Part shown: piece by piece, positions 1-12,332 of the stretch
Layout of the letters: each line of letters opens with the position of its first letter
How positions within the stretch are numbered: the stretch's first letter is position 1
From: Hypholoma sublateritium FD-334 SS-4
Taxonomy: Eukaryota; Basidiomycota; Agaricomycetes; Agaricales; Strophariaceae
Length of the DNA stretch: 64,000 nucleotides
Assembly: GCA_000827495.1 (NCBI GenBank)
Contig: KN817632.1
Span: forward strand, 60,703-124,702
Direction: 5' to 3'
Translations under genes and position numbers: made by a program
Notes under the pieces: model-generated
Seen by the model: only the letters and a program-made list of their open reading frames with translations
What the model was told of the DNA's origin: nothing
Databases searched by the model: none

Positions 1-797
1 TTGGTTGTTGACAGCAGCCGGTGCTTGCTTACCTTTGCTTACCATCGTTTTAGGAATTCTCAGCAACATGTCACTGTCTTCGTTCGCGGTGCCCGCGGTA
101 CTTGCTCTCTTCGGGAAGCATTCGGAGGGCGACTGCGCATTCATTAGACGACCGAGATCTCTTGGGGAGGATTACTCGTCGCCAGTGTCGCGCGTTGATT
201 TATTGGCGCTGTGTTTCGCGCTGACTGGAGGTTTTGATTTGATGTGCGGTACTTCAAATGATGTCACAGCAACTCAACAATCCGTAGCTGAGCTCCAGCG
301 CTCCAGCTACGAATCACCTTTTATCTGTGTACTCTGCTTAGTTTCAATATGTAATAGCACTTTGGCTAATTTCATTACTTTTCCGTAGTATTAGATGTAA
401 GTGGCATTGAGTAACGACGAGCGCAATAATTCAGCAACTCTAGTCTACCATTACTTAGCTCCAGCAGCAAATGGCATACTATCTATTGGCTCAATTTGGA
501 GGAGACCAAGATTTCCTTGCACTGCGGCCGATTTTATTACTTATCGGTAATACTGAAAATAAAGACGAGGGCATTCAACGTTGTACGGGACCAGAAAAAA
601 AAGTAATAACATTGCAAGTAGCATTGAGTAAAGAACAGATTTGACGAGCGCGATAATTCATAAAAGAGATAGAGCATAAATGATTGACTGGCGGAAAAAA
701 TCCCTGTGGTTGGTGTAAGCGCGAATAGTAGGTGCGTGTGTGTGGTTGTGGGGGAAATCAGAAAGAAGGGAGTTTCCCTGTGTCGAGACGCAGAGGC
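1..797. other. Left-edge region without a supported gene
   Basis: No reading frame here shows a recognisable domain or a usable exon structure. An open frame at the far left begins only with TTG and has no recognisable motif. Two imperfect direct copies of a short AT-rich segment occur near 400-440 and 615-660, sharing the words GCATTGAGTAA and GACGAGCGC. The region lies downstream of the minus-strand MSB1-like gene. Confidence 0.5.
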
Positions 798-817
798 GTT
801 AGTTAGTTAGTTAGTTA
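798..817. repeat. GTTA tetranucleotide microsatellite
   Basis: Five perfect tandem copies of GTTA. The run lies about 135 bp beyond the stop codon of the MSB1-like gene, probably in or near its 3' untranslated region. Confidence 0.9.
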
Positions 818-952
818 TGAGGTGAGGTGCCGCCGCCGACCCAGGTATCAGGGAGTACTATATGTGGTATATGGAGGAGACGAGCGTCGGAACGAAAGCA
901 ACAATATCGACTGGAGAGACGGGAAGGAGAATTAGACCACACCGCGGCGGCG

Positions 953-3900
953 TCACTCCTCCTCCTCCTCGATGACGTTCTGCAACGGCGCGCCGTGGAT
1001 GTAGCGGGCGGGGCTGCTGCGCCCCGTTTCTTCGAGGGTGATCCGGGGCAGGTCGATAAGCGTGGGCGCAGGCTCAAGGAACGATTCAGGGGACGATTTG
1101 GGTGGCGGGGCGACGGCAGGGACGGCGGGAGTCGGGGGAAGCGAGACAGTTTCCTTGGGCAGAGATACAGAACGGACGGGAAGGCGGGAGGGGGCAAGCG
1201 GGGCAATGACGATGGGTACAGGACTACTGGCACTTGAGACGGTGGGCTTGGGCGGCGTCCCGCGCTCGCGCTCGCGGTACATCTCGATGAGCGCCGCAGT
1301 CTTGCTCGGGGTTGCGGCGGCGGTTACTGGGACGGCCTGTGCGTTAGATGGGGGACTCGCAGTGCGGGCGATTCTGACCTCGGGTTTCTGGCCAGCCCCA
1401 GCTGCCTTGGCAAGGACGAGGGGCTTCGGCTCGATCAGGGCGAGCGCGGGCGGCTCCTTGGGGGGCACCACGGGCACCATTGGGGGCCGTGGTAGGGGGC
1501 GCACGTCCGGCGGCAGGCGCACGGGCACGGGCGCGTCCTCATCCTCGTCCTCGCTGTCGCTATTGCTTGCGGCGAGCTTCGCACGCGGGTCCTCCGCGAC
1601 GGACTGCGTCTGCGCGGGCCGTCGCTCGGGGTGCAAGTCGAAGTACCCGAGCCGGCGCTGCTGCTGGGCCAGCTGCAGCGCGCTCATCCCCACGGGCATC
1701 CCATCTGCATCGAGCTGCCCATGACCGACAGACGACTCGTCGTACGCCAGCCCACCGTCGTCGTCGCTCTCGCCCGCACCCGAGTAGCTCAGCGCGTCGC
1801 CCCTTGGCGCGACGTCCACCTCGTCGATGTCGAGGTCGTCGATGTGCGAGTCGATCCCGAAGTCCTGGTCGACGCGCTGCATCACGCTCTCCGGCGACGG
1901 GCTCCTGTTCCGCACGGCCGCGAGCACCTGCGCGACCTCCAAACTCGCCGACTCGGGGTCCGTACCCCTGTTCGCGTTTCTCTTGGTATCGCCGACGCCA
2001 AACTCCGCGTCCTGCCCGCCGAACCGCCGCGTCTGGCTGCCGACGAGGATATCAACCCACGCGTCCGCGTTCGACTCGCGGCGCTTCTGGCGCACGTGGT
2101 CCGGTTCAGCATCGCGCGCGCCGCTGGCGTCCACGTCGTCGTCGCTGTAGCTCGCCATGCGCGTCTCGAACTCGACCGTCGAGTACTCTGCGGGGATCAT
2201 GCTCCGCCTGTTCGACCCGGGCGTCGGTGGCAGTCTGAACAAAGACTTCTTGACGGACGGCGACGCCGTCGAGTCTGAGTGTATCTCGTCGCTCTTGGGC
2301 CCAGGCAGCAGCGGCGCGATCACCTCCCGCGGCGACTCCATGAACCGTGAACGCGACGGCACCTTCCTAACCGTGGGTAGCGGCGGCGCTGGCGAAGAGG
2401 GTAGCCCAATTAGAGGCGGCGCGCGCGTCGAGTTTCGCGCGTTGAGCGAGAGCTGCTTCGTCGACGAGCTCGCGTGGAGCATGCCCTCGAACTCGACCTC
2501 GCGGAACGAGGGGCTCTGCGGGACATGGCCAACGACGTACGGGCGCCCGTTAAGCGTCGCGGCCTGCTTCCATTGCTTCCTCCCTGGAGAGGAAAATAGA
2601 GAAGGGAGGCGCCGGCGACTAGATGACTTCACGGCCAGCTGCTCGCGATACTCGAGCGGCACGAACTCCTCGAAAAGCATGAGCGTCGTCGCCGTACGTG
2701 GGTCGGCGCCGCCCGACGCGGTGGAGCGGCCCGCGGGCAGCGACTTGTACTCGACCTGCTCGCAGCGTTAGCGCGCAGCCGGCATATACCGAAAAGCTGC
2801 TTACCAATGCCCAGTTGCAGTCCCTGTCCAGCATTTCGCCGCGCTCGAGGTCCATCCAGCCACCGCCGTAGATGAGGTCACAGAAAACGTCGACGAACGC
2901 CTCCTCGATGATCTCCTCATTCCCAATAACGGGCTCGGTGTCCCACCCAAAGGCCGGCAGCGCCTTGTGGGTCTTCTTCAGCTTCTTGCTGATCTCCGCG
3001 TTCTGGGCGGGCCACGAGGATATCTTGTTTGTGAGTGGAGTGCTGAACTGCAGCGTCGCACTGAGAGGCGCATCCATGCGCGAGAACCCTGCAGAAGAGA
3101 AATCGTTCCATGATAAAGTCTGTCGTTTCGCCGATCGATCCTGAGCACGAATGTGAGCAATATTCGCGCATATATGCATGGAAATGTGGACATACAGTGC
3201 GTGCGCTCTCCGTCAAGTCAAACTGCAGCTTCTTCTCGTCGCCGAGGCCGCTGAAGCCCATCGACTCGAACTCGCCCCACTTGAGGTCGGTCAAGCTCCT
3301 AAACCGGTCCTCACCCTCGCGCGTGCCCAGTCCAAAGTAATCTGGGTCCGGCAGAGAAGTGACGGTGCCGGACGATGTCGCCGACGAGTACGATTCCGAC
3401 ATCTTCAGCGCGGGGCTCGCGCCGGGCGCGACGTCCGGGTGGAACCCGACCGGCATGCTCATGCGCATCTTGTACCCCTCAGAATAGCGTGGCGCAAGCT
3501 TCAGCGTCGGCGGCGCGATCCTGTCCCACTCCTTCGAGCTGGCCAGCGGGTTGTGGCCGTGCGCGCCCGCGGGCCGGTACGCCCACACCGACGCGGTCTT
3601 GACGAGGTCGGGCGAGTACATGCGCACGTTGCGGCGCACGCTCATGACGCGCACGGTGCGCGCGCCGCGCCGCGGCTGCGGCTTCTTCTGGTCGATTGCG
3701 GGGAGCATCGCGGGGTAGCCCTTGATCCACTCCTTAAGGCGGACGGGGACGCCGAGCGAGCCGGCACTGCCGGATTGGTTTGAGGCGAGGCCGGCAGAGG
3801 ACACGGAGACGCGGGGAAGGTCCTGCCATCGCACGAAGGCGAGTATGAGGTGCTCCATGGCGGTGACGGCGCGCAAGTAGTGCACATATGCATGGTGAAA

Positions 3901-4886
3901 GGCCAGGGTAGCCGGACCAAGGCCGAAGAAAAGGGGCCCAAAAAGCGGTGAAAGAGTGGGGGGAGTGTGCCCCGACGAGGTGCTGTTCGACACCAGGCGG
4001 GCGAGGAGAGAAAGGAGCCGGATGATGATGGCCTGCAGCGGTGGGGCCAATTCAGGCAAAAAATTGGTTGCAAAATGGGCTGGGGGGTAGCCCAGTGCTG
4101 AAAAGGAAAAATTATCAGCCGATCATTCATGCCATTTGGAAGGGAAGTGACAGGATCCGTCGACGGGCACAGACCTGCTTCGGACTCGCGGAAGTCAACA
4201 TAGTGTTCCCAAGAGACCAGCCCTCGGACGTCCTGGCCCCCAACGGAGCGAATGACCCGTGCGAGCCCCCAGCGCAGGCACATCGCCAGCTCGTGGGGCC
4301 CTGCGAATCGTGCTTCCTCCCGCCACTTGCCCTCCGCCACCTGGGCAGAGGCGCCCGACTGATTCGCGCAAGTAGCCAGGAAGCTCCGGATGATTCGCCG
4401 AATCGAAGAAGCAGAAATATCCAGAGCAGTCGTCGAGAAAATGAACGGGGTCGTGATGCCGCCCCTTGTCTCAAGCTCTTCCGATATGACCTCGACGAGG
4501 CGCTCGACCTGGTCAAGCCCAAGCACGACGTGCCGCTCGTACGCAAGGTACCCGTAGTCGTGGCCTTTGATGAACTCCGTGGCACCGCCGTCCACAGCCG
4601 GCCGCTCGAGGTTCAGCGGGAGGAACGCGCCATCGGGGAAAGGCGAGTCCGGCGAGTAGACCGTGTCCTCGCGGCCGGGCGGGAGGGCCTTGTTTCGCTT
4701 CTGCTCCTTCTTCTTGTCTTTTTTCGAGGCGGGGGTGCCCAGCGTCGCGCCGCGGTGGGAGGTTCTGCTGGAGACCCGGCCGAACTCGTCCAAGCCCCCG
4801 GCCGCGTATGGGCCGTCGTCGGAAGGAAGGGTGCTCTTCTTGTTCGGGGTGGAGTTCGTACGGGCACGGGAGAATAGGCTGGGCAT
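953..4886 (-). CDS. MSB1: Msb1/Mug8-domain morphogenesis protein
   Basis: Four exons (4175-4886, 3196-4097, 2805-3140, 953-2755) join in frame to encode 1,250 aa. The first half matches the fungal Msb1/Mug8 domain (RhoGAP-like fold). Diagnostic stretches include WEHYVDFRESEA at the end of exon 1, YPPAHFA at the start of exon 2, the long hydrophobic block around GPLFFGLGPATLAFHHAY, and FGWDTEPVIG and CDLIYGGGWMDLERGE in exon 3. The C-terminal half is disordered, rich in Pro, Ser and Ala, and ends in a run of glutamates. In yeast and Schizosaccharomyces this family works with Cdc42/Rho1 in polarity, budding and wall growth; a hyphal-tip or septum role here is inference. The start was set at MPSLFSRAR because family members begin that way; an in-frame ATG 12 codons upstream is possible. 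Introns are 49-77 bp with clean GT-AG ends. Confidence 0.93.
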
Positions 4887-5770
4887 CGGGTTGGGCGATG
4901 AGAACGGGACAACAGGCAGCAAAGGAGTCGCTAGCGACGAGATCAGGGGATCGTCGGCAAACGCCGTGCACTCAGGGACCGGCAGCGATAATCCTCTTGC
5001 ACGAACTTAAAACTGCAAGAAGGTGGAGGCTCTTGGACACACAGATTGTATGCTCATCAGCATTTATTGTGCATTCCGGACCACGCGGCGGGAGAGGCGG
5101 TGACTCGCGAGTAAACACTGATATGATCATCACGGTCATCTCTGATCCAAGCCACTGAGGGGCCGGCTGCAGTCAATTGAGGCTTTATTATCGCTGTGAT
5201 ATCGAACCAAAGAAGGCCGGCCTCGGACTGGAATATCTGCAATTATTGTCGCTATGAGCTCTAACCATTAAATTTTTCCTGTCTATCACGGTGCAATCAC
5301 CATGGACGTCCATAACATCAGTTCGAGACGGAAAAAAATATGGCACTGCCTTGCTGCGCGAGCGGCATCAGACAGTCCAACTGGAATAGCATCGGCGTCC
5401 CGGTGAAAAACATTTTGCTTTTCATAGGTCGAAACTTAACGCCGCACACCAAGCAACAGGATGCCTCTAGACCTCTACGCCAGTGATAGCTAGCTAGCAT
5501 CGAAGCTGAGGGAAAATCTCCCCCCAAAACACGACGATCACCTAACGCTCTGCATACCCCATGCACACCTCCGCGATCAAACTTGCATGATGAAATGAAA
5601 CCCACAGAAACCCATCAAGAAGTGGAAACCCATGGCTTATTTGTGTTATACCCTGCACCAAGTATACATGACGTACTATATGCATCGCCGCCCCAGACCT
5701 GCTGGTGCGGCGCCCTACGGCGAAAACCAACAGCCGATGACCATCACCCACACTGCACAGCTGCAGCCAG
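4887..5770. other. Intergenic region
   Basis: Contains the 5' flank of the MSB1-like gene and the 3' flank of the next minus-strand gene. The short open frames on either strand have no recognisable motif or splice structure. Confidence 0.5.
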
Positions 5771-6844
5771 CTAGCGACTCGGCACCGTGGCACCCAGCGT
5801 CGACGAGATCGACGCGGGGCGCTCCTTGAGCCTGTCCTTGAGCCTGTCGCCTGTCAGCAGCGGCCGCGGGAACCCGTGCGTCATAAACGCGGTCTTGGGC
5901 GGCGCCGCATCACGCTGTGCATTTAAACAAGTACGACGTCAGCATTGGGATTCTATCAAGCAACGCAGCGCGCAGATAAATGACTTACAGACCCGTATCC
6001 TCCGAACGGATACGCTTGTGCCCCAAACGCCGCCTGTGTCACGGGCGCCGTGCGCGTCTGCGCCATCTCGCGCACACCGCTCTCGCTCTCATAATACGCG
6101 TGGCTATTGTTGTACTGGTGAGCGGCACTCGGGAACGCGGGACCCGTCTGTGGCGATGGCGTCAGGTGCCCGATGTCGAACTGCACTGTCCGCGGGCCGC
6201 CGCTGTACACAGGCGACGGGCCGAGGCGGGGGGAGTACTCCGTCGCGATTATCGTCGGCGGGCCCTGGACTTGGGACGCCTCGACGTTGTATTCGGCCTC
6301 CGAGGCCGCAGCGCGCCGCCGGCTGCGGATTATGCACACGAGTATTGATGTGAGGAGGAGCACGGTGACGACTGTGTTTTATTAATTGAAATGATTTGTT
6401 ATGTTAATGCCGTGCGAGATGGGATAGGGGACAAGACACACGACAGACGACGCCGATGGCTATCTTCGCGGCCTTGGGTATGCGTGGCTTGCATTGCGTC
6501 TTGCCATTCCTGCGTAAGTCAATGCGTCAGACCAGAATAATGGGACGTTGAAATAAAATGGAGAGATTGCGATGACAACGGCCCCGGCACGTATGTACAC
6601 GAATCGTATATGGAGCCTCTCTCCCTGGGCGGCCCAGCGTCCTGACAATGTTCTTGAGGAAAGAAAAAAGCACTCACGCATCTGTCGCGCAAACACTCCC
6701 GCTCAGCAGGGCATTTGCCCCAGGCACATTCGCAGCGAGCGCCACGATCCCAAATCCCACAGCAAGCACGCGGTCTACCACCCCCCAAAAAAGACCAGAT
6801 TAGCGCCCGCTTCGAAGACCAGGACCTTCCATACCATCAATCAT
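5771..6844 (-). CDS. Predicted single-pass membrane protein with long cytoplasmic tail
   Basis: I do not recognise the family. Firm exons are 5771-5914, 5989-6371 and 6442-6509. They give a short cysteine-containing juxtamembrane segment (QCKPRIPKAA), one transmembrane helix (IAIGVVCLVTVLLLTSILV), a basic stop-transfer RSRRR and a tail of about 170 aa rich in Tyr, Ser, Pro and Gly. Upstream, a 10-nt first exon (6835-6844) joined to 6678-6774 would encode a signal-peptide-like N-terminus ending in an Ala/Gly-rich segment. The ectodomain exon between about 6570 and 6630 is uncertain because several splice combinations are possible. The layout (signal peptide, tiny ectodomain, helix, long tail) resembles many fungal plasma-membrane proteins of unknown role. 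It sits 0.9 kb upstream of MSB1 on the same strand, with no sign of functional linkage. Confidence 0.6.
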
Positions 6845-7487
6845 ATCAGAAAAGACGCTGTAACCCTTCCGAGTCAAGTTTCCCAAAAGCGTTCAAGTTC
6901 GATCGAGTGGTGTCGAATTAGTATGATCGTGGATCCAGAAGGCGTGTCGTTGTCAGTGGGTCGTAGATTTATGAATATATATAAGTAGGTGATAAATTCC
7001 ACTGGCCTGCAGCGGAGAGAAGGGTGGAGCCGATGGTGGTTCGAGGTCAACTCGAAGAAATCGACCAGCGCTGCGTCGCGGCCAAAGTGCATGATTACAA
7101 ATGATTGATGGGGAACTGACTCGCTGTCGGGGGACGGGGGCTGTGTTACTGTTGGGTTGGTTTCGACAGTATTTGGGTGGTAATGGGGTACTTAGAACAC
7201 TTATAATTGGGGTGTTTTGTTTGAGGACATAAATGCACGAGTAGGGGCGGGAGTACAGAGGAAGCAGATTGAATGCGTCGTTTTTGTCATTTCAACCTGC
7301 ATCCATGCTTCTGCATTTGAAAAGTTGGATGTAGCGCATGTGGCAAATGTATAAATTCCGTCCTCCTCCAGTCATATAATCAGATCCCATATTCTTCCAG
7401 CCAACTTATTCGAAATTTCATAACCAGTCTTTGACTATCTTGTTTTCAAATATTAACCCAGAAATCATGCGCCCCTGCACCAGAAAA
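6845..7487. other. Intergenic region
   Basis: AT-rich stretch between two minus-strand genes. One 72-codon open frame crosses 6874-7092 but has no recognisable domain. No repeats stand out. Confidence 0.5.
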
Positions 7488-8869
7488 TCAATAATAATTA
7501 CCAGGCTTTTCGCGGGTCTCTTTAATGAACATAAACCAAGCCGACAAGGGCCTCACAGCGTCCTCCCTTTCTCCTTCGACAGCCGTCGCACAGAGACCCG
7601 AAACCATTGTACAGTCAAATATCTCACCATTGTCATCCAGCACGACATCCACCTCACAAAACCCTGGGGCGACATTTTTGATGTTTACCATTCCATATTG
7701 CACACCGTCCAGGACGAGTTTTTCGTCCTTCACTTGGCCTACTACCTGGGGGCCCTTTGGGACCTTCAGCGAAGGGCCTTGCCACTGCCCGTTCTTGTTC
7801 CAGACACAGAACGCTGTTATCCAGCCGGAGAGGTAGGAGGGCCCGGACATTTGCTCATGATGATGACAAACTCTGCCCCAGAAGTCGATGTCGGGTTGAC
7901 CGTCAAACGCTTGGACAAATCGCGTTAGGATGGGGCGCAGTAGCGTCGTCCAGGCCTCGGGCTCCAGCCCGAATCCCTTGAGCTTGTCGATTCTGGACAG
8001 TAGACTCTCCCAGTCAGATTTCTCGCCTTCTAGGGTGACCGACGGGATGCCACAGCGCAGCTCCATTTCGTACGTGAAATATCTGGGAAAGAGCAAAAGG
8101 TTCAGGCTGACACATTGGCTGGTCATGATTAAGATGACAACATACGCCTTGAGAGTGGACATCATGTACACAGCGCAGATGACCGTGTCATTGTGCGTGG
8201 TGGTGGTAAAATCTGGGAGAATCCAGGACTTCAGTTCCTTGTCGCTGAGCTTATCATTTGAAGCCATCAGATTTGTATACAGCTCAAAGGATAACCACGT
8301 ACATGCTCGTCAATTAGGCCAGTCATTTGCTCTGCGAGGCTGCCGAAGTCAACAGTATACCGAGTGCCGGCTGCTCTAACAATGAGGTGCCTTCGGCCGA
8401 CGTGTTGGACAAAGTGACTTCGCAGTTCTTCAGCATGGGCATTGACACTTGATAGATATGATATTAATCCTGTCCCAACAGAACCAGGATTTCAAAATCG
8501 CCAAGAGCTTACTATAAATTGAACTGTGAGAGTATTGCCATCCAAATATCATCTGGCCTGTTTATGAGAACAAGTCAGATTATTGAACGACAGTGAATAA
8601 ACTCAATAGACGAACCTGATGGTTATATGATGGTGTTGATTATACGCGACGAGAAACGTGTCGACAAAACCATTGACCTGGGGATGCATTCGCAAGAGGT
8701 CTTCTGTTTCGCTGCTGTGAAGAGAGCTCTGAAGCATCTCGGCGCATCGCGAGGCCTTGGCCTTTGCACCCCAAGTCCTCGAGAGGAGATCAGTGGTAGT
8801 AAAAATCGGCGCTCCTCTCATGGAAATCGGGCTGGCATCGCGAGCGGCGACCTTGAAGTGTACGGGCAT
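7488..8869 (-). CDS. DUF4419 domain protein
   Basis: Five exons (8616-8869, 8513-8557, 8303-8447, 8146-8249, 7488-8082) join to 380 aa. Features typical of DUF4419 appear in order: MPVHFKVA at the start, NGFVDTFLVAYNQHHH, then PDDIWMAILSQFNLYVNAHAEEL split across tiny exon 2, a segment after FTTTTHNDTVICAVYMM, and GIPSVTLEGEKSDWESLL followed by LRPILTRFV. The C-terminal part contains the GWITAFCVW block. The family is widespread in basidiomycetes and its biochemical role is unknown. No signal peptide or membrane segment is seen in the spliced product, so it is probably soluble and intracellular. A degraded tandem copy follows 0.6 kb upstream on the same strand, so this is probably the functional member of a local duplication. 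Confidence 0.92.
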
Positions 8870-9474
8870 GCCCTCTAGAGGACGATTTCACTGCTGAAGC
8901 GCTGAAGCTTGACAATTTGCTCAAGCGTAGATAGTTTATATCTTCAGGACAGTCTCGCCGCTAAGTGGCTACAAGTACATATGGTAAGTGTATGAGCAGT
9001 TGACTCAGAGAAACTTGATGCATACTCACATAGACCAAACGCGTAGTCAATTATGTATGCCACCGTTCGGGTTCTGAGATACTGATCGATAGCCCCGCCT
9101 GTTATTCGATGAGCCAACCATTTGTATGATCCTGAGTAGCTGAGCTTAATTTGAGCGTTCGTCAAGGGTCAGAAGTATCTTGCGGGGAGTTGTGCGATGT
9201 TCAACGAAGTGAAGTGCTCGTTAGAAAGGCTTCAACGTTGGTTCAATGCTACTAGTAAGAATCAACTTATAGCAAAGCCATAATCTGACTTTTGAAATTG
9301 AATTCCCGCTGATCCGAACCGTAGGGAAAGCGCTTCGAGTTGCAGAAACTCTGTATTCACACCTCGTATAATTATAAGAGTAAGTCAAGAGTAAGTAAGC
9401 GAAAGCTGAGGGATAGCAAGTTGACGATACCGTGACACGCAGAGACACTCCTTGTATACTCCGCCACCGGATTC
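8870..9474. other. Spacer between DUF4419 copies
   Basis: Non-coding DNA separating the intact DUF4419 gene from its broken tandem copy. Open frames are short and carry no recognisable domain. Confidence 0.5.
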
Positions 9475-10871
9475 TTTAATAGTAATAATGATCAGAGTTT
9501 TCGCGTGTCTCCTTGATGAACATAAACCAAGCCGACAAGGGCTTCACACCATCCCCCCCTCTCCTTCAACACCTGTTGCGCAGTGACCTGAAACCATCAT
9601 ATAGTCAAATATCTCACCATTGTCATTTAACTTGACATCCACTTCACAGAAGCCTGGGGCGATGTTCTCAGTCCCTACCCGCCCATATAGCAGACCGTCT
9701 AGGACGAGTGTTTCAGCGCTCGCCCTGCTATTCACCAGATCGGTCTTTGGAGCGGTTAATGAGGGTCCCTGCCACCTCCCATTCCCATTCCAGACACAGA
9801 ATGCTGTTATCCAGCCAGAGATGTAGGAAGGCCCTGAGAATTGATCGTGATGGCGACAAACTCTGCCCCAGAAATCAATGTCGGGTTGACCATCGAAGGC
9901 TTGAACGAATCTGGTTAAGATAGGGCGTAGGAGGAACGCCCATGCCTCTGGCTCGGGTCCGAACTCTTTGAGTTTCTCGATTCTCAACAGTATATTCTCC
10001 CAGTCAGATTTCTCGCCTTCAAGGGTGATAGAAGGAATGCCGCAGGCGGCGGCAGGCCAGTGACATTGCGTACGAGAAATATCGGGAGAAAAACGTAAAG
10101 CGTAAGTGGCCATATCGCTCAAATGGGTGCCAATGGATTAAAGAGAGAACATACGCCTTGAGGGTTGCCATCATATAGACAGCACAAATAACGGTATCGT
10201 TGTGCGAGGTCGCCGTAAAATTTGGCAAGATCCAGGATTTCAGTTCTTTGTCATTGAGCTGGTTATTGGAAATTGTCAGACTGTGTGTAGGTCAAGGTAT
10301 AACCACGTACATGCTCGTCAATCAGCCCTGTCATTCACTCTGCAAGGCGGCCAAAGTCGACGCTATACCGAGTACCGAATGCGTGTACAACAAGGTGCTT
10401 CTGTCCTTCGTGCTGAACAAAGTGACTTCGTAGCTCTTCAGCATGAGCATTGACGCTGGACGGATACAAATTTATCTTAGCGCAGCAGGGACAGCATAAC
10501 AGAAAAATGACTATAAATTGAACTGGGAGAGTATTGCCATCCAAATATCATCTGGTCTATTTATGAGGGAAATTCAGATCATTGAATATAAATGAATCTG
10601 CCGATGAATGGACGAACCTGATGGATAAATGATGGTGCTGATTATACGCAGCGAGAAATGTATCAACAAAACCATTGGATTGGGGATGCATTCGTTAAAT
10701 GTCTTCCTTTTCGCTAACGTGAAGAGAACTTTGAAGCATCTCAGCGCATCGCAATGTCCTGGAATTTTTGCCCCATGTCCTTGAGAGGAGATCAGCAGCA
10801 GTCGAAATCGGTGCCCCTCTTATTGCAACTGGGTTGGCATCATGAGTAGCAACCTGGAAGTGGACGGGCAT
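9475..10871 (-). pseudogene. DUF4419 pseudogene (tandem duplicate)
   Basis: This copy keeps the same exon order as its downstream neighbour: MPVHFQVA start, PDDIW exon, NAHAEELRSHFVQH exon, FTATSHNDTVICAVYMM exon and GIPSITLEGEKSDWE exon. It has two disabling changes. In the first exon the codon equivalent to a leucine of the intact gene (TTG, just before CGAATGCAT) reads TAA, near 10695. Near the 3' end a run of seven G residues (plus-strand C7, near 9552-9558) replaces a mixed sequence and is one base shorter than the intact copy, so the frame shifts and ends early at 9544. Most of the rest stays open and similar, so inactivation looks recent relative to the duplication. Sequencing error at the G run cannot be excluded; the nonsense codon is harder to dismiss. 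Confidence 0.8.
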
Positions 10872-12280
10872 TCCTTTTTCAGTACAAAGAAATGTGGCCG
10901 AAGGGGTGGGATGGGTTCTTCAAGACCAAGCGGTCGTGCCTTTATAAGCGTCGGTATAGGCAGACATATATTTTTGCATTTGTCTGTGAATGAAAGGCGG
11001 TTGGGCGGTCAAGAAGCTTGATGAACAATGCATATCCTTATCACGCGTGCAAGCGTAGCGTACGGATCCCCTGTGATCGCAGTATGAGAGATTTCATTCA
11101 TTTGGGTAGACCAGGCTGCGCAACTCACGGAAGAAGGTATACTTTCGAGTATGAAGGCAACAGTTTGTCCCTCGCCTGTCGTTCAAATGCTGATCTTGCT
11201 CTTGAATCGTTATCATGAGCGGCCAAACGTTAGATAAATACGGATAGATACAATTGGTACGACTTACCTCAAGCAAGAACTGATTGATGAAGGAAGATGG
11301 GAGCTCGAGCCCGCCTATAACAAGAGTCTTGTCACTGATGGGTCACTGGTAATAGCGTTCAACTTGCACTCGTTCGCAAGCTAGCTGCTATATGTATAGT
11401 TCAACCGCTCAGCCATTCTAACTCGTATTATTGTGTATTCTTAGATGGTGTGCAAACACCGACTCCGACTTGCTACGAAGGCAGATATTTCGGAGAACTG
11501 CAGTCGAAAGGGACAGTTTGGTTCCAGATGTCTGGATAGACAAAGAAGATTGACCTGGTGGTGTTCGAGAACAAAAAAATATTGCGGGATTCAGATGGCC
11601 GCATGAGCTTTTGGTGAGGTTAAAGCCGCAGGAAATGCATAATGAGAAAGTACAGCAAATACAAGTTGATGTTGAAACGTCGATCGAACAAAATCCGACA
11701 TATGCCGTCAAGATGCCGTCGGTAGTACATTCACTTTTAATCCCCGCTATACCTGCAATCAAAACCGAGCACTCAATGGCATATTCAAAGCACATTCAAA
11801 CTTGAACTCGCCTTATTTTCCTGAGCATCAACTATACACGCCTCGAGTCCCTAGAACACAGGTAAAAATTCGTCCCATGCGCGCAGCTAACTTGCTTCTT
11901 ACAGGGAACTGCATAGTTTTTGGAAAATCCGAATTGGGATACCCGATAACCATATATGGCCCAGAACCCCCGGAGTCACTGGCTTCAGTCCACGAGGTCC
12001 AGCATGATTACATTTTCTCAAAATGTTCTCGGTCATCCTTAGAATTTCTGGAATGTACATATGCACTGTCAGTAATTCACGGCGTACCAAAGTAGGCACC
12101 GACTGCAAAAGTCAATGCTGTAATTACTTAGCATTCAGGCAACATAATATAGATACTACATTTGCTAAACTTCACTTCGACAGCAAATGTTAAGCAAGAA
12201 TTTGATCATGCTTTCATACACTACCCTACATTTTTTCCGATCCGCTAGATAGCCTGAGAGCAGGATCAGAACGATTTAGC
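10872..12280. other. Intergenic region
   Basis: About 1.4 kb without a gene I can support. A cysteine-rich 125-codon open frame lies on the minus strand (11418-11795) and a 64-codon one on the plus strand (11611-11805), but neither has a recognisable motif or partner exons. Confidence 0.45.
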
Positions 12281-12288
12281 TATAAATA
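12281..12288 (+). promoter_or_regulatory. TATA-like box
   Basis: TATAAATA lies 52 bp before the chosen ATG at 12333. An earlier in-frame ATG at 12288 overlaps the box itself, so a transcript starting about 30 bp downstream would begin after it. This supports the later start, which also gives a better signal peptide. Confidence 0.5.
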
Positions 12289-12332
12289 TGGTGTTGGTCA
12301 AGAAAACCAAAAAGTATCTTCCTTTCGCCAGT

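Noticed and set aside
11418..11795. Minus-strand 125-codon cysteine-rich open frame
   Set aside because: No signal peptide, no splice partners and no recognisable domain; cysteine content looks like a by-product of base composition.
11611..12095. Plus-strand frames that could be spliced at 11862-11903
   Set aside because: One GT-AG join is possible but yields an early stop and no conserved protein.
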